Positions 27,214 through 35,436 of a stretch of DNA of 64,000 nt are shown piece after piece. The stretch comes from Gammaproteobacteria bacterium. GTDB taxonomy: Bacteria > Pseudomonadota > Gammaproteobacteria > Steroidobacterales > GCA-2729495. The stretch covers positions 87,940 to 151,939 of the forward strand of contig JADZBS010000003.1 of assembly GCA_020851975.1 (NCBI GenBank). Reading direction: 5' to 3'. The notes under the pieces were generated by a model. It worked only from the letters and a program-made list of their open reading frames with translations, was not told the DNA's origin and did no database searches. Numbering within the stretch: the stretch's first letter is position 1; every line of letters begins with the position of its first letter. Position numbers and translations under genes: made by a program.

Positions 27214-27933
27214 TCACGGCACCCGGATCTCGACCGACTTCTCATTCCGGACGACACCCTGGAGCACCCGGCGCGAGGACGGGTTCTCCACGCTGATGAT
27301 TTCACCTAATGCGCCGTCGGCGCGCGCAATGCCCGCCATCTGGACCGCGATCGCCCCGGACTTCGCCTCGAGGGTGACCTGCTGGCCCCGGCGGATCAGG
27401 ACCGGCGCCGTCAGTTGCACCGGGGCGATGACGGCGCCTGCCGGCAGGCTGCGGCGCAGGACCTGGCCGATGGCCGCACCGGTACTCGTGAGGTAGCCGC
27501 CCGGCACGGCGGCCACCACCCGGTCCGCCAAAATCACGTCGCCTGCCGCCAAAACTTTGCCACGCTCGAGCGGCACAGCCGTCACGACCAGGGCCCGGCG
27601 CACCGTGACCTCGACGGGCACGCGCAGGCGCCAGGAACGCGGGCCATCGCACCGCACCTCCACGCTGAACCGGCTGGCTTCGCCTGCCGCGTCCGGCACC
27701 GCTGCCTGCAGCGGCTGCCCGCAGGCAGGCAGACGCAGCCGCGGATCCACTGGCGCTGCGCTCACCTCGACGTGCTCGGCAGGATCCGTGTAGCGCGCCG
27801 CTACGACCTGCTCGGCGCTCGTGCCGATCGACGCGAGGTCCTGCCAGGTGTCAGCGCCGGCCTCGGGGCCGAACACCGCGAATCCCGCCAGCGCCACGGC
27901 ATGAACCCTGCATCGGTAGGAGTGGTGTTTCAT
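27214..27933 (-). CDS. flgA: flagellar P-ring assembly chaperone FlgA
   Basis: A periplasmic chaperone that helps FlgI form the P-ring. 239 residues: signal peptide (about 1-26, VHAVALAGFAVFGPEAGA), an N-terminal domain with CGQPLQAAVP, and the SAF-like C-terminal domain (about 120-235) with VPLERGKVLAAGDVILADR, QVLRRSLPAGAVIAPVQL and IRRGQQVTLEAKSGAIAV. ATG 27933 is chosen because an in-frame ATG at 27960 overlaps the sigma-54 promoter at 27949-27965. The leader would then be only about 5 nt. Confidence 0.9.
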   Translation of the reverse strand: MKHHSYRCRVHAVALAGFAVFGPEAGADTWQDLASIGTSAEQVVAARYTDPAEHVEVSAAPVDPRLRLPACGQPLQAAVPDAAGEASRFSVEVRCDGPRSWRLRVPVEVTVRRALVVTAVPLERGKVLAAGDVILADRVVAAVPGGYLTSTGAAIGQVLRRSLPAGAVIAPVQLTAPVLIRRGQQVTLEAKSGAIAVQMAGIARADGALGEIISVENPSSRRVLQGVVRNEKSVEIRVP

Positions 27934-27948
27934 CGTGAACGGGATATT

Positions 27949-27965
27949 TGCAAGATCCATGCCGG
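27949..27965 (-). promoter_or_regulatory. sigma-54 promoter of flgA
   Basis: The minus strand reads CGGCATG-GATC-TTGCA: GG and GC are 10 bp apart, the required -24/-12 geometry. Predicted transcription start near 27938, 5 nt before the flgA ATG. Confidence 0.7.
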
Positions 27966-28094
27966 CCGGTGGAAAGGCGGGGCGGGCTCGCCGGCGGCAA
28001 GTCGCTGCCCTCGTTGCAGGCCGTTGCCCCTGTCGTGGCAGGTCCTTGCCGTTCGGGCTGCACGGCGCACGGCACCTGTCCCTACCGGTCGTCA

Positions 28095-28110
28095 TGGCAC
28101 GCCTCTTGCA
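28095..28110 (+). promoter_or_regulatory. sigma-54 promoter of the flgB operon
   Basis: TGGCACG-CCTC-TTGCA matches the -24/-12 consensus fully (GG 28096-28097, GC 28108-28109). Predicted start at 28121, leader of 29 nt with a GGGAGTGAG ribosome site. The 100 bp upstream are rich in TTGCC/GGCAA half-sites (27996-28050), which may bind the activator. Confidence 0.9.
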
Positions 28111-28149
28111 ACGCCCCCTGCAGGCAAGACACGCACACGGGAGTGAGCG

Positions 28150-28548
28150 ATGCCACTCGACATCAACCAGGTGTTCGCACCGCACGAGCGGGTGCTGACC
28201 ACGGCGAGCCAGCGCATGGAACTGCTGGCCGCCAACATGGCCAATGCCGACACACCTAATTACAAGGCGCGCGATCTCGACTTCCGCGCCGCCCTGCAGT
28301 CGGCGGAAGCCGGCAGCATGAGCCTCGCTGCCACGAACCCGGGGCACATCGGTAGAGCCAGTCGCGGCAGCGGCCGGGCCGAGGTGCTGTACCGCGTGCC
28401 CGACCAGCCCACGCTCGACGGCAACACCGTCGATGCCCAGAAGGAAAGCGCCGCCATCGCCGAGACCGCGACGCGCTACCAGGCGTCTCTCACCTTCCTC
28501 GACCAGCGCATCCGCGGGCTGCGCATGGCCATCACCGGAGGACGCTGA
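28150..28548 (+). CDS. flgB: flagellar proximal rod protein FlgB
   Basis: A subunit of the proximal rod, exported by the flagellar secretion system. 132 residues. The N-terminal rod signature [20 protein letters not shown] is followed by the flexible middle, and the C-terminal D0 helix ends [14 protein letters not shown]. First gene of flgBCDEFGHIJKL, 39 bp after its sigma-54 promoter; flgC begins 2 bp after the stop. Confidence 0.95.
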   Translation: MPLDINQVFAPHERVLTTASQRMELLAANMANADTPNYKARDLDFRAALQSAEAGSMSLAATNPGHIGRASRGSGRAEVLYRVPDQPTLDGNTVDAQKESAAIAETATRYQASLTFLDQRIRGLRMAITGGR

Positions 28549-28550
28549 TC

Positions 28551-28976
28551 ATGGCTCTCTTCAAGATCTTCGACATCGCCGGCTCCGCCATGAGCGCGCA
28601 GTCGGTGCGACTCAACGCCACCGCGAGCAACCTCGCCAACGCCAGCAGCGTCGCCGGCAGCCCCGAGGCCGCCTATCGCGCACGCCAGCCGGTGTTCCAG
28701 GCCGCCATGGCGGAGGCCACCGGCGACCTGCTGACGGACCCGGCCTCCGCCGGCGTGAAGGTCACCGGCGTGCTCGAGAGCCAGGCACCGCCGGCACGCG
28801 TGTACCAGCCCGGGCATCCGCAGGCGGACGCCGAAGGCTACGTCTACATGTCCAACGTCAACGTCGTGGACGAGATGGTCAACATGATCTCGGCCTCGCG
28901 CACCTACCAGAACAGCGTCGAAGTGCTCAACACGTCCAAGGAGCTGCTGCTCCGGACGCTGAGCCTCGGCCAGTGA
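28551..28976 (+). CDS. flgC: flagellar proximal rod protein FlgC
   Basis: A rod subunit next to FlgB. 141 residues with the N-terminal rod motif [19 protein letters not shown] and the C-terminal [28 protein letters not shown] helix region (quoted across two segments) that all rod/hook proteins share. Length normal. It follows flgB by 2 bp, and flgD follows after 18 bp. Confidence 0.95.
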   Translation: MALFKIFDIAGSAMSAQSVRLNATASNLANASSVAGSPEAAYRARQPVFQAAMAEATGDLLTDPASAGVKVTGVLESQAPPARVYQPGHPQADAEGYVYMSNVNVVDEMVNMISASRTYQNSVEVLNTSKELLLRTLSLGQ

Positions 28977-28994
28977 CGCCAGGAGCGATGACCC

Positions 28995-29675
28995 ATGGCC
29001 ACGATCGACGGCAGCTCTTTCTACGGTGATCTCGGCTCGTCCTACCGGCTGCAGCAGCCGGCCCAGAAGGACCGCCAGGCCCTCGGCCAGGAGGAATTCC
29101 TGAAGCTGATGCTCACGCAGTTCCGCAACCAGGATCCGCTCAAGCCACAGGATCCGGCGGAGTTCCTGTCGCAGCTCGCGCAGGTCTCGAGCGTGACCGG
29201 CATCGCCGAGATGAAGAACTCCATCGCGACACTCGCCGACTCGCTGTACGCCGGCCAGGCGCTGCAGGCGGCGAGCGTCGTCGGCCGCAGCGTGCTCGCC
29301 CCGTCCGACGCCGCCACGCTCGCCGCCGGCGAGACCGTGCGCGGTGCCGTCGACCTGCCCGCCTCCACCCAGGCCGGGTTCGTGCGCGTGCTCGACGGCA
29401 GCGGCGCACTGGTGCGCGAAATCCCGCTCGGGCCGCGCGCCGCCGGACTGGCGAGTTTCGAGTGGGACGGTCGCACCGCCACCGGCCAGGGCGCCGCTCC
29501 GGGCAGCTACCGCATCGTCGCCGGCTACCGCAGCTCGGGCCAGGAAATCGCCGCCGATACCTTCGTCGCCAAGCGAGTCGCCAGCGTTGCCCTCGGCGGC
29601 GATGGCGGACGCACGGAAATCACCACCACGGACAACCAGACGCTCGGCCTCGGCGAAGTCCGGGCCATCTACTAG
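28995..29675 (+). CDS. flgD: flagellar hook assembly (cap) protein FlgD
   Basis: The scaffold cap on which FlgE polymerises; discarded after hook completion. 226 residues: an N-terminal export and capping region with the conserved LGQEEFLKLMLTQFRNQDPL and DPAEFLSQLAQVS, then an Ig-like/tudor part (about 105-190) with FEWDGRTATGQGAAPGSY, the FlgD_ig signature. It precedes flgE by 23 bp. Confidence 0.94.
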   Translation: MATIDGSSFYGDLGSSYRLQQPAQKDRQALGQEEFLKLMLTQFRNQDPLKPQDPAEFLSQLAQVSSVTGIAEMKNSIATLADSLYAGQALQAASVVGRSVLAPSDAATLAAGETVRGAVDLPASTQAGFVRVLDGSGALVREIPLGPRAAGLASFEWDGRTATGQGAAPGSYRIVAGYRSSGQEIAADTFVAKRVASVALGGDGGRTEITTTDNQTLGLGEVRAIY

Positions 29676-29698
29676 TCATCGACCAGAGGAGACGCCAC

Positions 29699-30895
29699 AT
29701 GTCTTTCCAGATTGCCCTCTCCGGCCTGAATGCCGCCTCGACGGACCTGCAGGTCACGTCCAACAACATCGCCAACGCCAACACCACGGCGTTCAAGTCC
29801 TCGCGCGCTGAGTTTGCCGACGTGTTCTCCGGCGATGCCATCGGCATCGGCAACGGCGTGCGCCTCGCCGAGGTACGCCAGGAGTTCACCCAGGGCAACG
29901 TCGAGATCACCGAGCGCCAGCTCGACCTCGCCGTCAGCGGCAAAGGGTTTTTCGTCGTCAACGACAACGGCAGCTACCTGTACTCGCGCGTCGGCGCCTT
30001 CGGACTCGACCAGCAGGGCTACGTGCAGAACTCTGAAGCCGAGCGCCTGCAGGTCTATCCGCCGCACGGCGACGGCACGTTCAACATCGGGGCGCTGATC
30101 GACCTGCGGTTCACCACCGAGACGGCGCCGCCGCAGCCGACCGCCACGGTCGACATGAACATCAACCTCCCGGCCGGCGCCGCACTGCCGCCGGTGTCGC
30201 CGTTCGATCCGACGGACCCGCAGACCTACAACCACAGCACGTCGACCATCACCTACGATTCCCTCGGCGCGGCCCACAACACCACGTTCTACTTCTACCC
30301 GACCGCCACCGGCTGGGATGCTGCCACCACCATCGATGGCAACGCCGTCGGCACGCCGCAGGCCTTCACCTTCACCTCGGCCGGCGTGCTCGCCACCCCG
30401 GCCAATGGCGTGATCAACTTCAACGGCTACGATCCCGGCAACGGCGCGCTCGCCATGAACCTCGCCCTCGACCTGTCGCCGACCACCCAGTACGGCTCGG
30501 ACTTCGTGGTCAACACGATCAACCCGGACGGCCAGGCGGCCGGGCGCCTGCGCAGCATCGAGATCGACCCGACGGGCGTGGTCTTCGCGCGCTTCTCCAA
30601 CGGCCAGTCCGATTCGCTCGGCAAGATCGCGCTCGCCAACTTCTCCAACCCGGAGGGGTTGCTGAAGGTGAGCGACACCTCGTTCCAGGAGACCTTCGCC
30701 TCCGGCGTGCCGCTGCGGGGCGAGGCCACGCAATCGGACTTCGGCGTGATCCAGTCCGGTGCGCTGGAGTCTTCCAACGTCGACCTGACCGAGCAGCTGG
30801 TGCGCATGATCACCAGCCAGCGGCTGTTCCAGGCGAACGCCCAGGTCATCTCGACCATGGACAGCGTCACCCAGACGATCATCAACATCCGCTGA
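29699..30895 (+). CDS. flgE: flagellar hook protein FlgE
   Basis: The hook subunit. 398 residues: the N-terminal D0 region with SNNIANANTTAFKSSRAEF, the FlgE D1/D2 domains with long Thr/Pro/Asn-rich insertions (about 140-290), and the C-terminal helix GALESSNVDLTEQLVRMI. ATG 29699 is preceded by AGAGGAG. Size is typical of short FlgE proteins. Flanked by flgD and flgF. Confidence 0.95.
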   Translation: MSFQIALSGLNAASTDLQVTSNNIANANTTAFKSSRAEFADVFSGDAIGIGNGVRLAEVRQEFTQGNVEITERQLDLAVSGKGFFVVNDNGSYLYSRVGAFGLDQQGYVQNSEAERLQVYPPHGDGTFNIGALIDLRFTTETAPPQPTATVDMNINLPAGAALPPVSPFDPTDPQTYNHSTSTITYDSLGAAHNTTFYFYPTATGWDAATTIDGNAVGTPQAFTFTSAGVLATPANGVINFNGYDPGNGALAMNLALDLSPTTQYGSDFVVNTINPDGQAAGRLRSIEIDPTGVVFARFSNGQSDSLGKIALANFSNPEGLLKVSDTSFQETFASGVPLRGEATQSDFGVIQSGALESSNVDLTEQLVRMITSQRLFQANAQVISTMDSVTQTIINIR

Positions 30896-30909
30896 CCGGG
30901 TACTGAGTC

Positions 30910-31653
30910 ATGGACCGCCTGATCTACGTGGCGATGACCGGGGCGCGCGAAGCGATGCGCGCCCAGTCGCTGGTCGCCCACAACATCGCCAACGCCGGCA
31001 CCACGGGCTTTCGCGCCGTGCGCCACAGCGTCGAGGCGCAGGCCGTGCAGGGCCCGGGGCTCGCCACGCGCATCAACCCCGTCACCCTGCCCGACACGTG
31101 GAACGCGGCGAGCGGCACCATGATCCAGACAGGGCGGGAACTGGACATCGCCATCCAGGGTGATGGCTGGATCGCCGTGCAGGACACCGACGGCAGCGAG
31201 GCGTACACGCGCGCCGGCAGTCTGCGCATCAATGCGGCCGGCATGCTCGAGACAGCCGGCGGACAGCTCGTCAAGGGTAGCGGCGGGCCGGTGTCAATAC
31301 CGGATTTCAGCGAACTGTACATCGGCAACGACGGCCAGATCTCCGTCGTGCCGAAGGGTCAGACGCCGGAGAGCCTGGCGGTGGTGGAACGCATCAAGCT
31401 CGTCGACCCGCCACAGGCGCAGATGATCGCCGCCGGCAACGGCCTCTACCGCATGGCCGACGGCAGCGAAGCGGCGGCCGACGCCACCGTCACCATCGCC
31501 AGCGGCCAGCTGGAGTCCTCGAACGTGAACGCCACCGCCGCCCTGGTGGAAATGATCGAGGTCGCGCGCGCCTACGACATGCAGGTGCGCGTCATGCACT
31601 CGGCCGACGAGAACGCCGCGGCGGCCGCGCGGCTGATACGCACCGGCGGCTGA
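30910..31653 (+). CDS. flgF: flagellar rod protein FlgF
   Basis: A proximal/distal rod subunit. 247 residues. It begins MDRLIYVAMTGAREAMRAQ and has the rod motif AHNIANAGTTGFRAVR and the C-terminal ESSNVNATAALVEMIEVARAYD helix. It shares the FlgF/FlgG fold with its neighbour flgG, but the MDRLIYVAMTGA start is specific to FlgF. Confidence 0.94.
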   Translation: MDRLIYVAMTGAREAMRAQSLVAHNIANAGTTGFRAVRHSVEAQAVQGPGLATRINPVTLPDTWNAASGTMIQTGRELDIAIQGDGWIAVQDTDGSEAYTRAGSLRINAAGMLETAGGQLVKGSGGPVSIPDFSELYIGNDGQISVVPKGQTPESLAVVERIKLVDPPQAQMIAAGNGLYRMADGSEAAADATVTIASGQLESSNVNATAALVEMIEVARAYDMQVRVMHSADENAAAAARLIRTGG

Positions 31654-31686
31654 CGCCGCACACACGGACACTGAGGAGTCACGACG

Positions 31687-32469
31687 ATGGAATCACTCTG
31701 GGTTGCCAAGACCGGCCTCGACGCGCAGCAGACGCGCATGACCGTGGTCTCCAACAATCTCGCCAACGTGAACACCAACGGCTTCAAGAAGGGTCGGGTG
31801 ATCTTCGAAGACCTGCTCTACCAGAATCTCTCGCAGGCGGGCGGCGCCACCTCCCAGAACACCGAGCAGCCGACGGGCCTCAACCTCGGCACCGGCGTAC
31901 GCGTGGTGGCCACCGAGAAGTCATTCAGCCAGGGAACCACGGTGAACACCGGCAATCCCTTCGACATCATGATCAGCGGCCGCGGCTTCTTCCAGATCCT
32001 CCTGCCCGACGGCAGCGAAGCCTACACGCGCGATGGCTCCTTCAAGATCGACTCCGAGGGCCGGCTGGTCACTGCCTCTGGCTACGAGGTGCAGCCCTCG
32101 ATCACCGTGCCCAACGGCACGACCAGCATCACGGTATCGGGCGATGGCGTGGTGCAGGCCACCGTCACCGGCCAGGTCGAGCCGGTCACGCTCGGTACGC
32201 TGCAGATCGCCGACGTCATCAACCCGGCCGGGCTGCAGCCGCGCGGCCAGAATCTGCTGGTGGAATCCGCCGCGAGCGGCACGCCGCAGCTCGGCAACCC
32301 CGGTCTCGAGGGCCGCGGTGAGCTGGTGCAGGGTTCCGTCGAGGGCTCCAACGTCAATGTCGTCGAGGAACTCGTGGGCATGATCGAGACGCAGCGCGCC
32401 TACGAGATGGCCTCGAAGGCCATCTCCACCAGCGAGCAGATGCTCCAGTACCTGAACAACAACCTGTGA
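31687..32469 (+). CDS. flgG: flagellar distal rod protein FlgG
   Basis: The main distal rod subunit. 260 residues, the standard length. It begins MESLWVAKTGLDAQQTRM, with SNNLANVNTNGFKKGR and the FlgG-specific GTGVRVVATEKSFSQG segment that distinguishes rod from hook protein. The C-terminus VEGSNVNVVEELVGMIETQ is canonical. Confidence 0.96.
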   Translation: MESLWVAKTGLDAQQTRMTVVSNNLANVNTNGFKKGRVIFEDLLYQNLSQAGGATSQNTEQPTGLNLGTGVRVVATEKSFSQGTTVNTGNPFDIMISGRGFFQILLPDGSEAYTRDGSFKIDSEGRLVTASGYEVQPSITVPNGTTSITVSGDGVVQATVTGQVEPVTLGTLQIADVINPAGLQPRGQNLLVESAASGTPQLGNPGLEGRGELVQGSVEGSNVNVVEELVGMIETQRAYEMASKAISTSEQMLQYLNNNL

Positions 32470-32507
32470 GGGTGACTCGTGCGCACACACCACCCGGAAG
32501 GTCACCG

Positions 32508-33188
32508 ATGAACGCCAGCCGATTCCCCGTCGCAGCCGCCGTGCTCGCGCTCGCCGCCCTCATCGGCGGCTGCGGCAGTGTGGCCACGCGGCCCGGCGAG
32601 TACGCCCCGACCCCGCCGCGTGAGCCGGCTCCGCCACCGCCGGAGAGCGGTGCCGTGTACCGTCCGACCACGTCGATCTCGCTCTTCGAGGACCTGAAGG
32701 CACGCCGCGTGGGCGACACGCTCACCATCCGGCTCGCCGAGCGCACCCAGGCTTCCAAGACCGCCAGCACGGATGCCAAGAAGGACACGAAGACCGACAC
32801 CGGTGCGCCGGTACTGTTCGGCGACACGGTGACCCGCAATGGCGAGCAGATCCTCAGCAACGAGTGGGAGACCGCCCAGGAGTTCGAAGGCGAAGGATCG
32901 AGCAGCCAGAGCAACCGGCTCGACGGCAACATCACCGTGACGGTGGCCGAAGTCCTGGCCAACGGCAATCTCTACGTGCGCGGCGAGAAGTGGCTGGCGC
33001 TGAACCAGGGCGAGGAATTCGTGCAGGTCGCCGGTATCGTGCGCCCGTCGGACATCGGTGCCGACAATTCCGTGCCCTCCTACAAGATTGCCGACGCCCG
33101 CATCACCTACGGGGGCCGGGGCCTGATCAACGATTCCAACGAGCCGGGCCTGCTGGCCCGTCTGTTCATGAAGTTCTGGCCGCTGTAG
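32508..33188 (+). CDS. flgH: flagellar L-ring lipoprotein FlgH
   Basis: Forms the outer-membrane L-ring bushing. 226 residues. It is a lipoprotein: hydrophobic signal then lipobox LIGGC with the acylated Cys22. After a Pro-rich linker comes the FlgH core: [33 protein letters not shown] and [24 protein letters not shown] text near the end (here [10 protein letters not shown]), closing with [14 protein letters not shown] 32508 starts the signal peptide. Confidence 0.95.
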   Translation: MNASRFPVAAAVLALAALIGGCGSVATRPGEYAPTPPREPAPPPPESGAVYRPTTSISLFEDLKARRVGDTLTIRLAERTQASKTASTDAKKDTKTDTGAPVLFGDTVTRNGEQILSNEWETAQEFEGEGSSSQSNRLDGNITVTVAEVLANGNLYVRGEKWLALNQGEEFVQVAGIVRPSDIGADNSVPSYKIADARITYGGRGLINDSNEPGLLARLFMKFWPL

Positions 33189-33222
33189 CGGCGCTACGGC
33201 CGATCCCCGGGAGACACAAGCC

Positions 33223-34362
33223 ATGAAGTCCCGACACGACGCCCGCCTGGTGCAGACCGCCTGGCTCCTGACCGGCATGATGCTGGTGCTGCTGCAGGTG
33301 GCCGCCGAAGCGCGCGCCGAGCGCATCAAGGATCTTGCCTCCGTCGCCGGCGTACGCACCAACCAGCTGGTGGGTTACGGCCTGGTCGTTGGCCTCGACG
33401 GCACGGGCGACCAGACCACGCAGGCCCCCTTCACCACGCAGAGCCTGATCAGCATGCTGGAGCGCCTCGGCGTGACGCTGCCACCGGGCACCAATCTGCA
33501 GCTGAAGAACATTGCCGCCGTGGCCGTGCACGCCGACCTGCCGCCCTTCGCCAAGCCAGGACAGGGCATCGACGTCACCGTCTCCTCGATCGCCAACGCC
33601 AAGAGCCTGCGCGGCGGCACGCTGCTGATCACGCCGCTCAAGGGCCTCGACGGGCAGATCTACGCCATTGCCCAGGGGAACCTCGCCGTGGGCGGCCTCG
33701 GTGTCTCCGGCCAGGACGGCTCGAGCATCGCCATCAACGTGCCGAGCGTCGGCCGCATTCCCAACGGCGCCACGGTGGAGCGTGCCGTGCCGACACAGTT
33801 CGCCGGCAACGATCACCTGACACTCAACCTGCACCAGCCCGACTTCACCACGGCCACGCAGCTTGCCGACACGATCAACAAGCTGCTCGGCGCCGGCACC
33901 GCCCTGCCGCTCGACCCGACCTCGATCCGCGTAAGCGCCCCGCAGGCGGCCGCCGATCGCATCTCCTTCCTGTCCGCCATCGAGAACCTCGAACTGACGC
34001 CGGGCACCGCTCCCGCCAAGGTCATCGTCAATTCGCGCACGGGCACGGTCGTGATCAATGCGCAGGTGCGGGTGATGCCCGCTGCCGTGTCGCACGGTTC
34101 CCTGGTCGTCAGCATCACCGAAGACTTCGACGTCAGCCAGCCGCAGCCCTTCGCCGAGGAAGGCCAGACCGTGGTCACGCCGCAGACGAACATCGAGATC
34201 GCCCAGGCGGAGAACCGCATGTTCCTGTTCAAGCCGGGCGTGGAGCTCAACGACATCGTCAAGGCCGTGAACGAGGTTGGCGCCGCTCCGGGTGACCTGG
34301 TGGCAATCCTCGAAGCCTTGCGTGCCGCCGGCGCCCTGCGCGCCGAGCTGCTGGTCATCTAG
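33223..34362 (+). CDS. flgI: flagellar P-ring protein FlgI
   Basis: A periplasmic P-ring subunit around the rod. 379 residues with a signal peptide (about 1-33, [18 protein letters not shown]). The mature start [20 protein letters not shown] and [19 protein letters not shown] are the family signature. The C-terminal segment [20 protein letters not shown] closes the protein. It needs FlgA, which is encoded divergently near 27.9 kb. Confidence 0.96.
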   Translation: MKSRHDARLVQTAWLLTGMMLVLLQVAAEARAERIKDLASVAGVRTNQLVGYGLVVGLDGTGDQTTQAPFTTQSLISMLERLGVTLPPGTNLQLKNIAAVAVHADLPPFAKPGQGIDVTVSSIANAKSLRGGTLLITPLKGLDGQIYAIAQGNLAVGGLGVSGQDGSSIAINVPSVGRIPNGATVERAVPTQFAGNDHLTLNLHQPDFTTATQLADTINKLLGAGTALPLDPTSIRVSAPQAAADRISFLSAIENLELTPGTAPAKVIVNSRTGTVVINAQVRVMPAAVSHGSLVVSITEDFDVSQPQPFAEEGQTVVTPQTNIEIAQAENRMFLFKPGVELNDIVKAVNEVGAAPGDLVAILEALRAAGALRAELLVI

Positions 34363-34369
34363 GACGACC

Positions 34370-35386
34370 ATGGCCACGCTCGCCCCGCTGCCGCAGGCCC
34401 CGAGCACGGCGACAGATTTCGCCGCGCTGGCCGAGCTGCGTGCCCGTGCGGGCGGCGAAGGCGGTGCGGAGGTCACGCGCGAAACCGCGCGCCAGTTCGA
34501 AGCGCTGTTCGTGCAGATGATGCTGAAAAGCATGCGCGAGGCTGGCGCTGCCTTCGGCGACGGCAGCGACACCACTTACCGGGATCTCTTCGACCAGCAG
34601 ATCGCGGTCGAGATCACCCGCGGCCGGGGCCTCGGCGTCGCCGAGATGCTGGCCCGCCAGCTCGAAGCCGGCAGCACCCAGAAAACGCCGGCGCTGCGTG
34701 CGCCCGGCACCGCCGACGTCGTGCCCTCACTCATACCGGCACCACCGACGCCACCGCCGGCACGCTTCCAGCTCAGTGCGCCGGACGACACCGCGCTGCT
34801 CGCATCCGCCTCGGCACCGGCGTTTGCGCCCGACGGACCCACGACCGCCCGGGCGACGGACATCTGGCAGGACTGGAGGCCGGCCAGTCCCGAGGAATTC
34901 ATCCGCGACCTGTGGCCGCACGCCGAGCGGGCCGGCAGCGAACTCGGCGTCGATCCGCGCGCGATCGTCGCGCAGGCGGCGCTCGAAACGGGCTGGGGCC
35001 GTCACGTCGCGCGCGACGCTCACGGCACCAGCGGCAACAACCTCTTCAACATCAAGGCCGACACGCGCTGGAGCGGCGCGCGCCTGGCCGTGCGCACGCT
35101 CGAATTCCGCGACGGCCTGCCAAGGCAGGAGATCGCCGCATTCCGCGCCTACCCCGACCTGCCCGCGGCGTTCGACGATTATGTCGGGTTCCTGCGCGGC
35201 AATCCGCGCTACGCCGAAGCCCTCACCCACGGTGCCGAACCCGGGCGCTTTGCCGAAGCGCTGCAGGCAGCAGGCTACGCGACCGATCCCGGCTATGCCG
35301 ACAAGTTACGTTCAATCCTCGCCAGCCCGCGCTTCGGCGATCTGGTCGGGGCGCTCAAGAATCCCGCCGGTATGCCGAGACTCTGA
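34370..35386 (+). CDS. flgJ: flagellar rod-cap and peptidoglycan hydrolase FlgJ
   Basis: A dual-domain protein of 338 residues. The N-terminal rod-capping domain (about 35-100) has ARQFEALFVQMMLKSMREA. A Pro/Ala-rich linker (about 105-165) follows, then the C-terminal glucosaminidase domain (about 172-330) that opens the wall for the rod, with catalytic Glu206 in AQAALETGWGRHVA and the GTSGNNLFNIKA motif. The gene starts 8 bp after flgI, and flgK follows after 50 bp. Confidence 0.95.
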   Translation: MATLAPLPQAPSTATDFAALAELRARAGGEGGAEVTRETARQFEALFVQMMLKSMREAGAAFGDGSDTTYRDLFDQQIAVEITRGRGLGVAEMLARQLEAGSTQKTPALRAPGTADVVPSLIPAPPTPPPARFQLSAPDDTALLASASAPAFAPDGPTTARATDIWQDWRPASPEEFIRDLWPHAERAGSELGVDPRAIVAQAALETGWGRHVARDAHGTSGNNLFNIKADTRWSGARLAVRTLEFRDGLPRQEIAAFRAYPDLPAAFDDYVGFLRGNPRYAEALTHGAEPGRFAEALQAAGYATDPGYADKLRSILASPRFGDLVGALKNPAGMPRL

Positions 35387-35436
35387 GGCAACGGTGACCC
35401 GCATGCCCCCGATACGCTGACGCACCGGATGCAGCC

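Noticed and set aside
28036..28050. Second sigma-54-like element TGGCAGG...TTGCC before flgB
   Set aside because: GG and GC are only 9 bp apart; the spacing must be 10. It may instead be part of an activator site.
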